NCBI GenBank assembly: GCA_963701065.1
Contig: OY969558.1
Coordinates: 310,001-374,000, forward strand
DNA: 64,000 bases
Source of the DNA: Aquirickettsiella gammari
GTDB taxonomy: Bacteria > Pseudomonadota > Gammaproteobacteria > Diplorickettsiales > Diplorickettsiaceae
Direction of reading: 5' to 3'
The notes beneath the pieces are model-generated. The model was not told the DNA's origin. It worked only from the letters and a program-made list of their open reading frames with translations, and did no database searches. Each line of letters opens with the position of its first letter. Position 1 is the stretch's first letter. The translations under genes were made by a program, and so were the position numbers. This document shows, piece by piece, positions 43,192 through 52,286 of this stretch.

Positions 43192-44082
43192 CTACTGTTT
43201 AACAGGATGAAGAGGAGTTTTAATCGCTTTCTTCGCGGAGACGGTTTTTTCAACCGCTGGGTTCGCGGGCCAAATTAATAAAACCGGTCGGTTTCGATTC
43301 AACTGCGCGCTTGGATCTACTTCTACACTGGCAAATTGAGTCGCCACATTCGTATTCAGGACACTCACCACGCCGACAGGGTAACCGGCAGGATAACGCC
43401 CACCTAAGCCTGAGGTCACTAAAAGATCATTGACTTTGATATCGACTGTGCTAGGAATATCTTTTAATAGCAGCTTAGCAAGACGTCCTCGCCCCACTAA
43501 AATACCTCGTGCATCACTACGCACATCCTGGACAGGAATTGCACTGCGAAAATCAGTGAGTAACAGCACTCGACTGCTTAACAGATTAACACTGATGACT
43601 TGACCCATCACGCCGTTGGCGTCTAGAACAGGTTGTCCTACTTTAACGCCATCTGGTTGCCCTTTATCCAGTATCACTTCGTTAAGCAAAGGATCCGCAT
43701 TGACTAATAACAATCGGGCTAATTGAAAACGCTGTTTTTTCAGATGTTCAGTTGCCGCTAACAATTGACTCAATTGTCTATTTTCACTCTCTAGCGCGGC
43801 AAAGCGTTGTAATTTAGCCTGCAATAAGACTTGCTGGGTACGAAGCATGGCATTTTCAGATTGTATTTTTTTTCGCGTGACCAGATTATTGCTGACTTGA
43901 TGAAATAATTGTATCGGAGCATCTATGACGTATTGCAAAGGGGCTACTGCGTTATTTAAAAAACGACGCACTGAAGATAAATAATGATGATAGTCTAATA
44001 GGATAAGTACCAGTGATAAAATAACAAAAAAACCCAGACGTAAACCTAAAGAGGTTTTTCCACGATTAAATAATAGTTTAAT
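43192..44082 (-). CDS. mreC: Rod shape-determining protein MreC, ATT start
   Basis: 296 aa if begun at the ATT codon 44080-44082. From there the frame reads IKLLFNRGKTSLGLRLGFF, then a membrane helix, LLDYHHYLSSVRRFLNNAVAPLQYV: the normal MreC N-terminus. An AGGGA ribosome site sits six bases before the ATT, and the frame is closed by TAG just upstream. No ATG, GTG or TTG lies ahead of the membrane helix; the first such codon is GTG 43971, which would delete it. The rest has a coiled coil (about 70-120) and the beta-domain with GVMGQVI, DVRSDARGILVGRG and VTSGLGGRYPAGYPVG. The unusual start is discussed in the findings. Confidence 0.88.
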   Translation of the reverse strand: MKLLFNRGKTSLGLRLGFFVILSLVLILLDYHHYLSSVRRFLNNAVAPLQYVIDAPIQLFHQVSNNLVTRKKIQSENAMLRTQQVLLQAKLQRFAALESENRQLSQLLAATEHLKKQRFQLARLLLVNADPLLNEVILDKGQPDGVKVGQPVLDANGVMGQVISVNLLSSRVLLLTDFRSAIPVQDVRSDARGILVGRGRLAKLLLKDIPSTVDIKVNDLLVTSGLGGRYPAGYPVGVVSVLNTNVATQFASVEVDPSAQLNRNRPVLLIWPANPAVEKTVSAKKAIKTPLHPVKQ

Positions 44083-44094
44083 AGCGCTTCCCTA

Positions 44095-45135
44095 CTAATC
44101 TTTGACTAGAAAATCCCCACCCATTTCATCGATAATCTCCAGTGCACGCCCACCACCTCGCGCAACACAAGTGAGAGGATCTTCGGCAACGACGACCGGC
44201 ATGCCCGTTTCTTCGGTAATCAAACGATCTAAATTCCTAAGTAAAGCACCACCACCGGTTAAAACCATTCCTCGTTCCGAAATATCCGCTGCTAATTCGG
44301 GTGGGGTTTGTTCTAATCCGGTACGAATAGCACTTATAATATTCGATAAGGGTTCCTGCAAGGCTTCTAAGATTTCATTGCTATTTAAAACAAAGGCTCT
44401 AGGAACTCCTTCGGAGATATTACGCCCACGTACTTCCATTTCTCTGATTTCAGGCAGTGCAAAAGCAGTACCAATTTCATGTTTAACTCGTTCAGCGGTA
44501 GGTTCTCCAATTAAGCTGCCATAACTACGTCGTACATAATTGACGATAGCTTCATCAAACCGATCGCCACCGATACGCACCGATTGCGAGTAAACAACAC
44601 CGCCTAAGGAAATAACCGCTACCTCGGTCGTTCCTCCGCCAATATCAACCACTAAAGATCCACGCGCTTCGTCAACAGGCATTCCTGCCCCAATAGCAGC
44701 GGCCATAGGCTCTTCAATTAAGTAAACTTCTCTTGCGCCGGCACCCAAAGCGGATTCTCGAATAGCGCGTCGCTCCACTTGGGTAGAACCACAAGGGACA
44801 CAAACGAGAATACGCGGTGCAGGGCGTAAAAAACGATTTTGATGCACTTTGCTAATAAAATGCTGTAGCATTTTTTCCGTCACGTAAAAGTCAGCGATGA
44901 CACCGTCTTTTAAAGGACGAATGGCGCTAATGTTACCCGGAGTACGTCCTAGCATACGTTTAGCTTCCCAGCCCACTGCTAATACACGACGTTGATTACC
45001 CTCCTCTAAACGGATAGCGACTACGGACGGTTCATTAAGAACAATTCCTTCGCCACGAACATAAATCAATGAATTTGCCGTGCCTAAATCAATGGAAATG
45101 TCTTTAGAAAATAAACCGCGGAATTTGCTTAGCAT
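44095..45135 (-). CDS. mreB: Rod shape-determining protein MreB
   Basis: 346 aa from ATG 45135 (MLSKFRGLFSKDISIDLGTANSLIY), with AGGTGG eight bases ahead; a GTG four codons earlier is possible but less well placed. The actin fold shows phosphate-1 DLGTANSLIYV, VCVPCGSTQVERRAIRES, phosphate-2 VVDIGGGTTEVAVIS and adenosine-site MVLTGGGALLRNLD. It polymerises along the inner membrane and positions the Rod complex. E. coli MreB is 347 aa. First gene of mreBCD. Confidence 0.97.
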   Translation of the reverse strand: MLSKFRGLFSKDISIDLGTANSLIYVRGEGIVLNEPSVVAIRLEEGNQRRVLAVGWEAKRMLGRTPGNISAIRPLKDGVIADFYVTEKMLQHFISKVHQNRFLRPAPRILVCVPCGSTQVERRAIRESALGAGAREVYLIEEPMAAAIGAGMPVDEARGSLVVDIGGGTTEVAVISLGGVVYSQSVRIGGDRFDEAIVNYVRRSYGSLIGEPTAERVKHEIGTAFALPEIREMEVRGRNISEGVPRAFVLNSNEILEALQEPLSNIISAIRTGLEQTPPELAADISERGMVLTGGGALLRNLDRLITEETGMPVVVAEDPLTCVARGGGRALEIIDEMGGDFLVKD

Positions 45136-45370
45136 AAAGTTGACCACCTACGTATGAGCATTTATCTACACAATATAGTGTGCACTTAAGCACTTTAGCA
45201 AATATGGAAGATTTTATGCAAGCAAGCTGACAAGATGTCTAAAATTTAAAATCGCACCGACACGATATCTTAGTGTTATATTGGCTGCTTAGTATGCCTT
45301 GAGCTTACGGCTAAGGCTTTAAGTGATACCCTGCTCACTGAGTAAAACAAGAACGCCTTAAATTTTCAGG

Positions 45371-45400
45371 TTCGCAAATTTAGGTGTAGATAGGTATAAT
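45371..45400 (+). promoter_or_regulatory. Sigma70 promoter of gatCAB
   Basis: TTCGCA (45371-45376) and TATAAT (45395-45400) are 18 bases apart. The -10 is a perfect consensus and the -35 matches four of six. It lies 43 bases ahead of the chosen gatC start and points towards it. Confidence 0.6.
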
Positions 45401-45442
45401 GCGCAGCTTTTTATGGCGCTTAAATTTGGAGTTCTGCTAACT

Positions 45443-45730
45443 ATGGTGCTTACCCTTGAAGATGTCAATAAAATCGCTGATCTCGCTAGAATAAAAATCG
45501 ATACAGAGGAAGCGACACGCTATTTAAAAAGCTTGAAAGATATTTTCCAGCTAGCCAGCCAAATGGATGCCGTAGATACTACCCACATACCCGCGGTTGC
45601 TCATCCTTTTGGCATCACACAACGCTTACGTGCTGATAAAATCACTGAAGTGGTTCCAGGAAATGATCTACAGCAACTCACTGAACACACTCAGGCAGGT
45701 CTTTACTGTGTGCCCCCTGTTATAGAATAA
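45443..45730 (+). CDS. gatC: Asp/Glu-tRNA amidotransferase subunit C
   Basis: 95 aa, the standard GatC size, from ATG 45443 (MVLTLEDVNKIADLARIKI). An ATG ten codons earlier exists but family alignments start here, and GGAG lies 11 bases ahead. Motifs: LARIKIDTEEATRYLKSLKDIFQLASQMDAVDT and QRLRADKITE. GatC ties GatA to GatB in the amidotransferase that corrects Glu-tRNA(Gln) and Asp-tRNA(Asn). Its presence implies the organism may lack GlnRS or AsnRS, though that is not visible here. Confidence 0.95.
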   Translation: MVLTLEDVNKIADLARIKIDTEEATRYLKSLKDIFQLASQMDAVDTTHIPAVAHPFGITQRLRADKITEVVPGNDLQQLTEHTQAGLYCVPPVIE

Positions 45731-45748
45731 CCCGAGAGATTAACTAAT

Positions 45749-47206
45749 ATGCATAACCATACGCTCACTGAGTTATCTTGCGCACTGAAAGCAAAAAAAG
45801 TATCTAGCACTGAACTAACCCAACATTTTCTCGATCGCATCAGTCAATATGATACGCACTTAAATAGTTTTATTACCATCACACCCGCTTTAGCCTTGGA
45901 ACAAGCAAAACAAGCGGATTTACAATATCAAAAGGCAACGGCCGGGCCTCTGACGGGCATCCCTTTTGCCCATAAAGACATCTTTTGTACATCAGGCATA
46001 AAAACCAGTTGCGCCTCTAAGATGCTCGACAATTTTATCGCCCCTTACGATGCAACGCTGGTCAATCGTTTAAATCAAGCCGGAACTGTGTTGCTAGGAA
46101 AAACCAACATGGATGAATTTGCCATGGGCTCATCCAATGAAAACAGTTTTTATGGTCCAGTAAAAAATCCCTGGGATATCGAGCGCGTACCAGGCGGTTC
46201 CTCCGGTGGCTCCAGTGCAGCCGTTGCGGCGCGATTAACCCCTGCGGCAACAGGTACCGACACCGGGGGCTCGATAAGACAACCGGCTGCGTTTTGTAAT
46301 CTGACTGGACTTAAACCGACTTATGGTCGTGTTTCGCGCTTTGGCCTGGTCGCATTTGCCTCCAGCTTAGATCAAGCCGGTCCAATGACGCAAACCGCTG
46401 AAGATGCAGCACTTTTAATGAATGCAATGGCCGGTTTTGATGAAAAAGATTCTACTAGTATCGATCGAGCGGTGCCTGACTACACACTGACACTCAATGA
46501 TTCGCTAGAAGGCCTAAAAATTGGCTTACCCGAAGAATATTTTTCCCAAGACCTTGATCCTAAAGTGGCCGCTAGCATGCAAGCGGCCGTTAAGCTTTAT
46601 GAGAAATTAGGCGCCAAAGTAAGTAGGGTCAGTTTACCCAATTGTCATTTAGTAGTACCCCTTTACTACATCATTGCATCAGCGGAATGTTCCTCTAATC
46701 TAGCACGTTATGATGGGATACGATTTGGCTATCGTTGTAGCCATCCTACTGATTTAAAAGACTTATATGAACGAACCCGCGGCGAAGGATTTGGTAGTGA
46801 AGTAAAACGTCGACTTTTGATGGGAACTTATGTTTTGTCAGCCGGCTCTTATGATGCTTATTATGTTAAAGCGCAAAAAATTCGTGCTTTATTAATCCAA
46901 GAATTTAAAGATGCTTTCCGACAAGTGGATATTTTATTAGGACCTACCACACCGACTACCGCATTCAAGCTAGGTGAAAAAATCAACGATCCTGTCAGCA
47001 TGTATCTATCTGATATTTATACCATTGCTATCAATCTAGCTGGTTTACCCGCCATTTCGATTCCAGCTGGGTTCATCGATGGGCTTCCCCTTGGGATGCA
47101 ACTTATTGGTCGCCCTTTTACCGAAGCAAAATTACTCAATGCGGCACATCGTTATCAACAAGTAACTGATTGGCATAAAAAATTACCTGAGGATTTCAAA
47201 CTATGA
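45749..47206 (+). CDS. gatA: Asp/Glu-tRNA amidotransferase subunit A
   Basis: 485 aa amidase-signature enzyme. The catalytic Lys is in FAHKDIF, the glycine/serine-rich core is VPGGSSGGSSAAVAARL, and the nucleophile region is GTDTGGSIRQPA. It releases ammonia from glutamine and passes it to GatB. The stop overlaps the gatB start (ATGA), so the three subunits are made together. Confidence 0.97.
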   Translation: MHNHTLTELSCALKAKKVSSTELTQHFLDRISQYDTHLNSFITITPALALEQAKQADLQYQKATAGPLTGIPFAHKDIFCTSGIKTSCASKMLDNFIAPYDATLVNRLNQAGTVLLGKTNMDEFAMGSSNENSFYGPVKNPWDIERVPGGSSGGSSAAVAARLTPAATGTDTGGSIRQPAAFCNLTGLKPTYGRVSRFGLVAFASSLDQAGPMTQTAEDAALLMNAMAGFDEKDSTSIDRAVPDYTLTLNDSLEGLKIGLPEEYFSQDLDPKVAASMQAAVKLYEKLGAKVSRVSLPNCHLVVPLYYIIASAECSSNLARYDGIRFGYRCSHPTDLKDLYERTRGEGFGSEVKRRLLMGTYVLSAGSYDAYYVKAQKIRALLIQEFKDAFRQVDILLGPTTPTTAFKLGEKINDPVSMYLSDIYTIAINLAGLPAISIPAGFIDGLPLGMQLIGRPFTEAKLLNAAHRYQQVTDWHKKLPEDFKL

Positions 47207-48681
47207 CCTCGACTGTCGCTAAAAATCCAATACCAAACAGTCAAGCCGATCAATGGGAGTCCGTTATAGGATTGGAAGTTCATGTTCAACTATTAACTCA
47301 ATCTAAGCTTTTTTCCGGCGCTGCAACCGCTTATGGTGCGGCACCTAATACACAAGCTTGTGCTATTGATTTAGCCTTGCCGGGTGTCCTTCCGGTATTA
47401 AATGCCGAAGCTGTCAACATGGCGATTAAATTTGGTTTGAGTATTCAGGCCGATATTCCCCACGAGTCTGTTTTTTCGCGCAAGAATTATTTTTACCCTG
47501 ATTTACCTAAAGGTTATCAAATTAGCCAACATGAAAAACCCATTGTAGGGCGTGGACATTTAACGATAGCGCTGGAAAGTGGCGAGCAGAAAACGATTCA
47601 CATTCTACGTGCACATTTAGAAGAAGATGCCGGTAAATCATTGCATGAAGGACTCGAGAACATGAGTGGTATCGATCTTAATCGTGCGGGTACCCCTTTA
47701 TTAGAAATTGTTTCGGAACCCGATTTGCGCTCGGCAAAAGAAGCGGTTATTTATCTTAAAACACTACATACGCTGGTCCGTTATTTAGCCATTTCAGATG
47801 GAAATCTACAAGAAGGTTCTTTTCGTTGTGATGCGAATGTTTCAGTCCGTAAAAAAAATCAAGCCCGGCTCGGAACCCGGGTAGAAATTAAAAATTTAAA
47901 TTCATTTCGCTTTATTGAAAAAGCCATTGAATACGAAATTGAACGCCAAATTAACGTCTTAACCGATGGCGGAACCATTCACCAAGAAACGCGCTTATAT
48001 GATACCGATAAACAAGAAACACGCCCGATGCGTAGTAAAGAAGATGCTAATGATTATCGCTATTTTACCGATCCGGATCTGTGTCCTGTTGTCATAGACG
48101 TTGAGTTTGTAGAAAAGCTCTATCAAACCTTACCGGAATTACCACAGAAAAAACAAGCACGTTTCCAAGAAGAATACCAACTCAGCGCTTACGATGCGAG
48201 CTTACTAACCAGTACACGCGATTTAGCCGATTATTTTGAATGGGTTGTCAAAGAAAAAGTTCCCGCTAAATTAGCCGCCAATTGGATCATGGGCGAACTG
48301 GCCGCCGCTTTAAATAAATCAAATCTGCTGATCACAGCCTCTCCTGTCAGCGCCGAACGACTCGCTGGCTTGTTGCAACGAGTTGCCGATAATACTATTT
48401 CCAGCAAAATAGCCAAGGATATATTTGAAAGATTGTGGGATAGTAAAAAAACCTGCGATGAGATTATTCGTGAACAAAACCTAACCCAAGTGACTGATCA
48501 AGCCGCAATAATAAAAATTATTGATGACGTGTTAATCAAATATCCCGCTCAATTAGCCGATTATAAAGCGGGGAAAGATAAATTATTTGGTTTCTTTGTC
48601 GGTCAAGTTATGAAAGCATCGGGCGGCAAAATCAATCCACAACAACTAAATAGCCTGTTAAAAGAAAAACTCGATCATTAG
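47203..48681 (+). CDS. gatB: Asp/Glu-tRNA amidotransferase subunit B
   Basis: 492 aa. The N-terminal catalytic cradle has WESVIGLEVHVQLLTQSKLFS, SRKNYFYPDLPKGYQISQ, HLEEDAGKS and EGSFRCDANVSVR; the tail domain (YqeY-like) contains MGELAAALN and GKDKLFGFFVGQVMKASGGKINP. It activates the misacylated tRNA and amidates it. The first ~20 residues extend slightly beyond the usual start. ATGA overlap with gatA; miaB starts nine bases after it. Confidence 0.97.
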   Translation: MTSTVAKNPIPNSQADQWESVIGLEVHVQLLTQSKLFSGAATAYGAAPNTQACAIDLALPGVLPVLNAEAVNMAIKFGLSIQADIPHESVFSRKNYFYPDLPKGYQISQHEKPIVGRGHLTIALESGEQKTIHILRAHLEEDAGKSLHEGLENMSGIDLNRAGTPLLEIVSEPDLRSAKEAVIYLKTLHTLVRYLAISDGNLQEGSFRCDANVSVRKKNQARLGTRVEIKNLNSFRFIEKAIEYEIERQINVLTDGGTIHQETRLYDTDKQETRPMRSKEDANDYRYFTDPDLCPVVIDVEFVEKLYQTLPELPQKKQARFQEEYQLSAYDASLLTSTRDLADYFEWVVKEKVPAKLAANWIMGELAAALNKSNLLITASPVSAERLAGLLQRVADNTISSKIAKDIFERLWDSKKTCDEIIREQNLTQVTDQAAIIKIIDDVLIKYPAQLADYKAGKDKLFGFFVGQVMKASGGKINPQQLNSLLKEKLDH

Positions 48682-48690
48682 AAAAAAATT

Positions 48691-50019
48691 ATGTTACAAA
48701 AACTCTATATCGAAACGCATGGTTGTCAAATGAATGAGTATGATTCGGCCAGCCTACATAATCTTTTACGTCATTCCCACGGTTTAAGCTTAACGCAAAA
48801 TCCCGCTGAAGCCGATGTTATTTTATTGAATACCTGTTCTATCCGCGAAAAAGCGCAAGAAAAAGTTTTTTCACAATTAGGCCAATGGCGCAAAATAAAA
48901 GCGGTGCGTCCAGAGGTTATTATTGGTGTCGGCGGTTGTGTTGCCAGTCAAGAAGGTGCGAGCATTCAGCAACGTGCACCTTTTGTAGACATCGTATTTG
49001 GCCCGCAAACCTTGCATCGACTCCCTGAGATGATCGAGCAAGTGTTAGCGCAAAAAAAATCGGTAGTTGATATTTCCTTTCCAGAAATTGAGAAATTTGA
49101 TTACCTGCCTGCCCCACGCACTGAAGGGGTACGTGCTTTGGTTTCTATCATGGAAGGCTGTAATAAATATTGTAGTTTTTGTGTCGTGCCTTATACCCGT
49201 GGCGAAGAAATTAGCCGGCCTTTGGATGATGTCCTGGCAGAAATTGTACAGCTTAGTGAATTAGGGGTACGTGAAATTACTTTATTAGGTCAAAATGTTA
49301 ACGACTATCAAGGTGCGCGTCATGAAGGTGGCAAGGCTGATCTCGCCGATTTGATTCGATATATCGCTGCTTTAGAAGATATAATACGGATTCGATTTAC
49401 CACCTCTCATCCCTTGGCCTTTTCAAAGCGTTTAATTCAAGCCTATGCTGATGTACCTAAATTAGCAGATCATTTGCATTTACCGGTACAAAGCGGCTCA
49501 GATCGCATCTTAGCCGCCATGAAACGTGGCTACACTGTACTCGAATTTAAATCTAAAATTCGTGCATTGCGTAAAGTTCGGCCCCATATCGCTATCTCTT
49601 CCGACTTTATCGTTGGTTTTCCGGGAGAAACCGATGCGGATTTCCAAGCCACACTCGATTTAGTCGAATCGATGGGCTTTGATAACTCATTTAGCTTTAT
49701 TTATAGTCGCCGCCCTGGCACCCCGGCGGCAGAACTCGCCGATGAGGTATCACTGAGCGTAAAAAAACAACGTTTACAGATTCTACAAAATCTCCTAGTA
49801 TTTCAAGGACAGGCCTTAAGTAAAAAAATGTGCGCTTGCGTTTATCCAATCTTGGTTGAAGGCCCCTCTAAAAAAAATAAGCATGAATTGCAAGGGCGTA
49901 CTGAAAATAACCGTGTCGTTAACTTCAAAGGAGACGTACACTTAATAGGACAGTTAGTTCCTATTACAATTACTGAGGTGTTAAGAAATTCTTTACGCGG
50001 AGAATTAATAGTCAATTGA
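48691..50019 (+). CDS. miaB: tRNA-2-methylthio-N6-dimethylallyladenosine synthase
   Basis: 442 aa. The N-terminal UPF0004 domain has ETHGCQMNEYDS with further cluster cysteines in LNTCSIREKA and GVGGCVASQEG. The radical-SAM motif CNKYCSFC is in MEGCNKYCSFCVVPYTRGEE, and a C-terminal TRAM domain ends the protein (GRTENNRVVNFKG). It adds the methylthio group to i6A37 of tRNAs reading UNN codons. Its stop overlaps the next start by four bases (TTGA). Confidence 0.96.
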   Translation: MLQKLYIETHGCQMNEYDSASLHNLLRHSHGLSLTQNPAEADVILLNTCSIREKAQEKVFSQLGQWRKIKAVRPEVIIGVGGCVASQEGASIQQRAPFVDIVFGPQTLHRLPEMIEQVLAQKKSVVDISFPEIEKFDYLPAPRTEGVRALVSIMEGCNKYCSFCVVPYTRGEEISRPLDDVLAEIVQLSELGVREITLLGQNVNDYQGARHEGGKADLADLIRYIAALEDIIRIRFTTSHPLAFSKRLIQAYADVPKLADHLHLPVQSGSDRILAAMKRGYTVLEFKSKIRALRKVRPHIAISSDFIVGFPGETDADFQATLDLVESMGFDNSFSFIYSRRPGTPAAELADEVSLSVKKQRLQILQNLLVFQGQALSKKMCACVYPILVEGPSKKNKHELQGRTENNRVVNFKGDVHLIGQLVPITITEVLRNSLRGELIVN

Positions 50020-50996
50020 ATACTCAAGCTTATACCTTTCAACTTATACCCGAAGATAACCACCGTTTAGCCAATCTTTGCGGTCCATTTGATCAGCACT
50101 TACGCCAAATTGAACAAAAATTAAATGTTTGTATTTACAATCGAGGTCATGATTTTCAAATTAATGGCCCTCCCCCAGCAGTAGAAGTCGCTGCCAAGGT
50201 ATTACATCATCTTTATGCCGAAACAGGAACTAAAAAAGCCAGTATCACTTCAACCAGCATCCATCTAGTATTACAAACAGCACAAACTGATCCGACCATG
50301 ACACTCGAGATACCTGAAACCCCTGGCATCGTCATACACACTAAACGTGGCCTTATCAAACCTCACAGTCCAAACCAGGGACTTTATATCAATCGTATTT
50401 TATCGCATGACATTAATTTTGGTCTAGGTCCGGCGGGAACCGGTAAAACTTATTTAGCCGTAGCCTGCGCGGTATCTGCTTTAGAAAAAGAGCAAATAAG
50501 TCGTGTTGTGCTCGTTAGACCTGCCGTTGAAGCCGGTGAAAAATTAGGTTTCCTACCCGGTGATTTCTCGCAAAAACTGGATCCTTATTTTCGCCCACTC
50601 TACGATGCCTTGAATGACATGCTAGGTTTTGAACTCGTCATGCAACTGGTAGAGCAGCATATTATTGAAGTGGTTCCTTTAGCTTATATGCGCGGTCGTA
50701 CGCTAAATGATGCTTTTATTATTTTAGATGAAGCGCAAAATACCACTAAAGAACAAATGAAGATGTTTTTAACCCGTATTGGCTTTAATTCTAAAGTAGT
50801 TGTCAGTGGTGATGCGACGCAAACCGATTTGCCGCGCGGTCTCGAATCGGGCTTATGTCACTGTTTAAATATTTTAAAAGAAGTAAAGGGTATCAGCTTT
50901 ACTGAATTTGAAATGCAAGATATTGTCCGGCATACTCTGGTACAAGCGATACTACAAGCCTATGCGCAACACGAAAACCACAAAAAAGCGCCCTAA
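50016..50996 (+). CDS. ybeZ: PhoH-like ATPase (YbeZ)
   Basis: 326 aa, starting at TTG 50016 within the miaB stop. A KH-like N-terminal part is followed by the PhoH ATPase domain: Walker A FGLGPAGTGKTYLAVA, VLVRPAVEAGEKLGFLPGD, YMRGRTLNDAFIILDEAQNTT (Walker B) and VVSGDATQTDLPRG. It functions with YbeY in rRNA maturation and ribosome quality control. The miaB-ybeZ-ybeY-corC order is conserved in gammaproteobacteria. Confidence 0.93.
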   Translation: MNTQAYTFQLIPEDNHRLANLCGPFDQHLRQIEQKLNVCIYNRGHDFQINGPPPAVEVAAKVLHHLYAETGTKKASITSTSIHLVLQTAQTDPTMTLEIPETPGIVIHTKRGLIKPHSPNQGLYINRILSHDINFGLGPAGTGKTYLAVACAVSALEKEQISRVVLVRPAVEAGEKLGFLPGDFSQKLDPYFRPLYDALNDMLGFELVMQLVEQHIIEVVPLAYMRGRTLNDAFIILDEAQNTTKEQMKMFLTRIGFNSKVVVSGDATQTDLPRGLESGLCHCLNILKEVKGISFTEFEMQDIVRHTLVQAILQAYAQHENHKKAP

Positions 50997-51435
50997 AATT
51001 ACCGTGCAAACCATTGCAAGTAACACTTTCATTCCGAGTCGTTATTTTTTACAGCAATGGGTCAATAAAGCCTTATCTCATCACACCACACACAGCCAAG
51101 TGAATATTCGACTTGTTAACAAAAAAGAAAGTACCCAGTTGAATCATACTTATCGACATAAAAAAGGTCCTACTAACATTTTATCCTTTTCCTTTGAACC
51201 GCCACCGGGGGTTAGATCGCCCTTTTTAGGTGATTTAGTGATTTGTGCTGCACTGGTCAATCAAGAAGCAAAACAACAACAAAAAACTCACTTAGCGCAT
51301 TGGGCACACCTGGTCATTCATGGTTGTTTACACTTACTCGGGTATGATCATCACAATGACAAAGAAGCCAAGCGCATGGAAAGCCGCGAAATTCAATTAT
51401 TAGAGGACTTAGGTTATGAAAACCCCTACATCTGA
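50962..51435 (+). CDS. ybeY: Endoribonuclease YbeY
   Basis: 157 aa from ATG 50962 (MRNTKTTKKRPKITVQ); the longer frame to 50908 only overlaps ybeZ further. The zinc site is the H3 motif HLVIHGCLHLLGYDH, preceded by the substrate strand PTNILSFSFE. It takes part in 16S rRNA 3' processing. It overlaps ybeZ by 35 bases and corC by 20, so the whole group is tightly coupled. Confidence 0.94.
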   Translation: MRNTKTTKKRPKITVQTIASNTFIPSRYFLQQWVNKALSHHTTHSQVNIRLVNKKESTQLNHTYRHKKGPTNILSFSFEPPPGVRSPFLGDLVICAALVNQEAKQQQKTHLAHWAHLVIHGCLHLLGYDHHNDKEAKRMESREIQLLEDLGYENPYI

Positions 51436-52273
51436 CGATAAAAATACGATAAAAAAAAATCGTCAGCCCTGGCTAATGCGTGTACACCAGGCTTTGCGGC
51501 ACGGACCTAAGGATAGAAAACAATTAATTGAATTACTACAGGTGGCCAAACAACGTAATTTACTCAATGCTCAAGCACTGAAAATGCTAGAGGGGGTATT
51601 GCAAATATCCGACATACACGTCAGAAATATTATGGTACCTCATGCCAAAATAACGGTTATCTCTGAAAACGCCAATTTAACCGAACTATTACCTATCGTG
51701 ATAGAATCGGGACATTCGCGTTTCCCAGTAATTAATGAGGCACGACGTGTCATTGGCTTATTACTGGCTAAGGATTTGCTTAAATACAATCCTCTCGCAC
51801 ATCAAAATACATTCGATATCCGCGACATCATCCGGCCGGCTGTTTTTATACCCGAGAGTAAACGCCTAGATAGTTTACTGGAAGAATTTCAACATAAACA
51901 TTATCACATGGCTATCGTCGTTGACGAATATGGTGCGGTATCAGGTTTGGTCACGATTGAGGACGTATTAGAAGAAATCGTAGGTGAGATTGAAGATGAA
52001 TACGATGCCAACGATGAAGTTTTTGTACAAGAACAAAATCCCAATCAATTTATTGTAAAAGCCATGATGCCGATTGAAGCCTTTAATATCTTTTTTAATT
52101 CGCACCTAACAACCGAGCAATTTGATACGATTGGTGGGGTTATCGCGAATCGATTCGGTTACCTACCAAAACGTGGTGCAAGTATCACGCTAGCGCCTTT
52201 TCGCTTTAAAGTATTGCGGGCTGATAATCGTCTGATTCGGCTATTACAAGTAAATATTGAAAAACCTAATTAA
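51416..52273 (+). CDS. corC: CorC/HlyC-family CBS-domain protein
   Basis: 285 aa. Two CBS domains (about 65-190) with the segments VRNIMVPHAKI, IESGHSRFPVINE and HYHMAIVVDEYGAVSGLVTIEDVLEEIVGEIEDEYD are followed by a CorC_HlyC transporter-associated domain (FIVKAMMPIEAFN...TIGGVIANRFGYLPKRG). This is the soluble YbeX/CorC form without a DUF21 membrane part, linked to Mg/Co efflux and, through its neighbours, to ribosome maturation. Confidence 0.92.
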   Translation: MKTPTSDDKNTIKKNRQPWLMRVHQALRHGPKDRKQLIELLQVAKQRNLLNAQALKMLEGVLQISDIHVRNIMVPHAKITVISENANLTELLPIVIESGHSRFPVINEARRVIGLLLAKDLLKYNPLAHQNTFDIRDIIRPAVFIPESKRLDSLLEEFQHKHYHMAIVVDEYGAVSGLVTIEDVLEEIVGEIEDEYDANDEVFVQEQNPNQFIVKAMMPIEAFNIFFNSHLTTEQFDTIGGVIANRFGYLPKRGASITLAPFRFKVLRADNRLIRLLQVNIEKPN

Positions 52274-52286
52274 AGTATCTTTTTAT

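Noticed and set aside
43182..43253. N-terminal extension of mreD
   Set aside because: It would lie inside mreC and adds a basic segment not typical of MreD; the GTG at 43181 gives the normal length.
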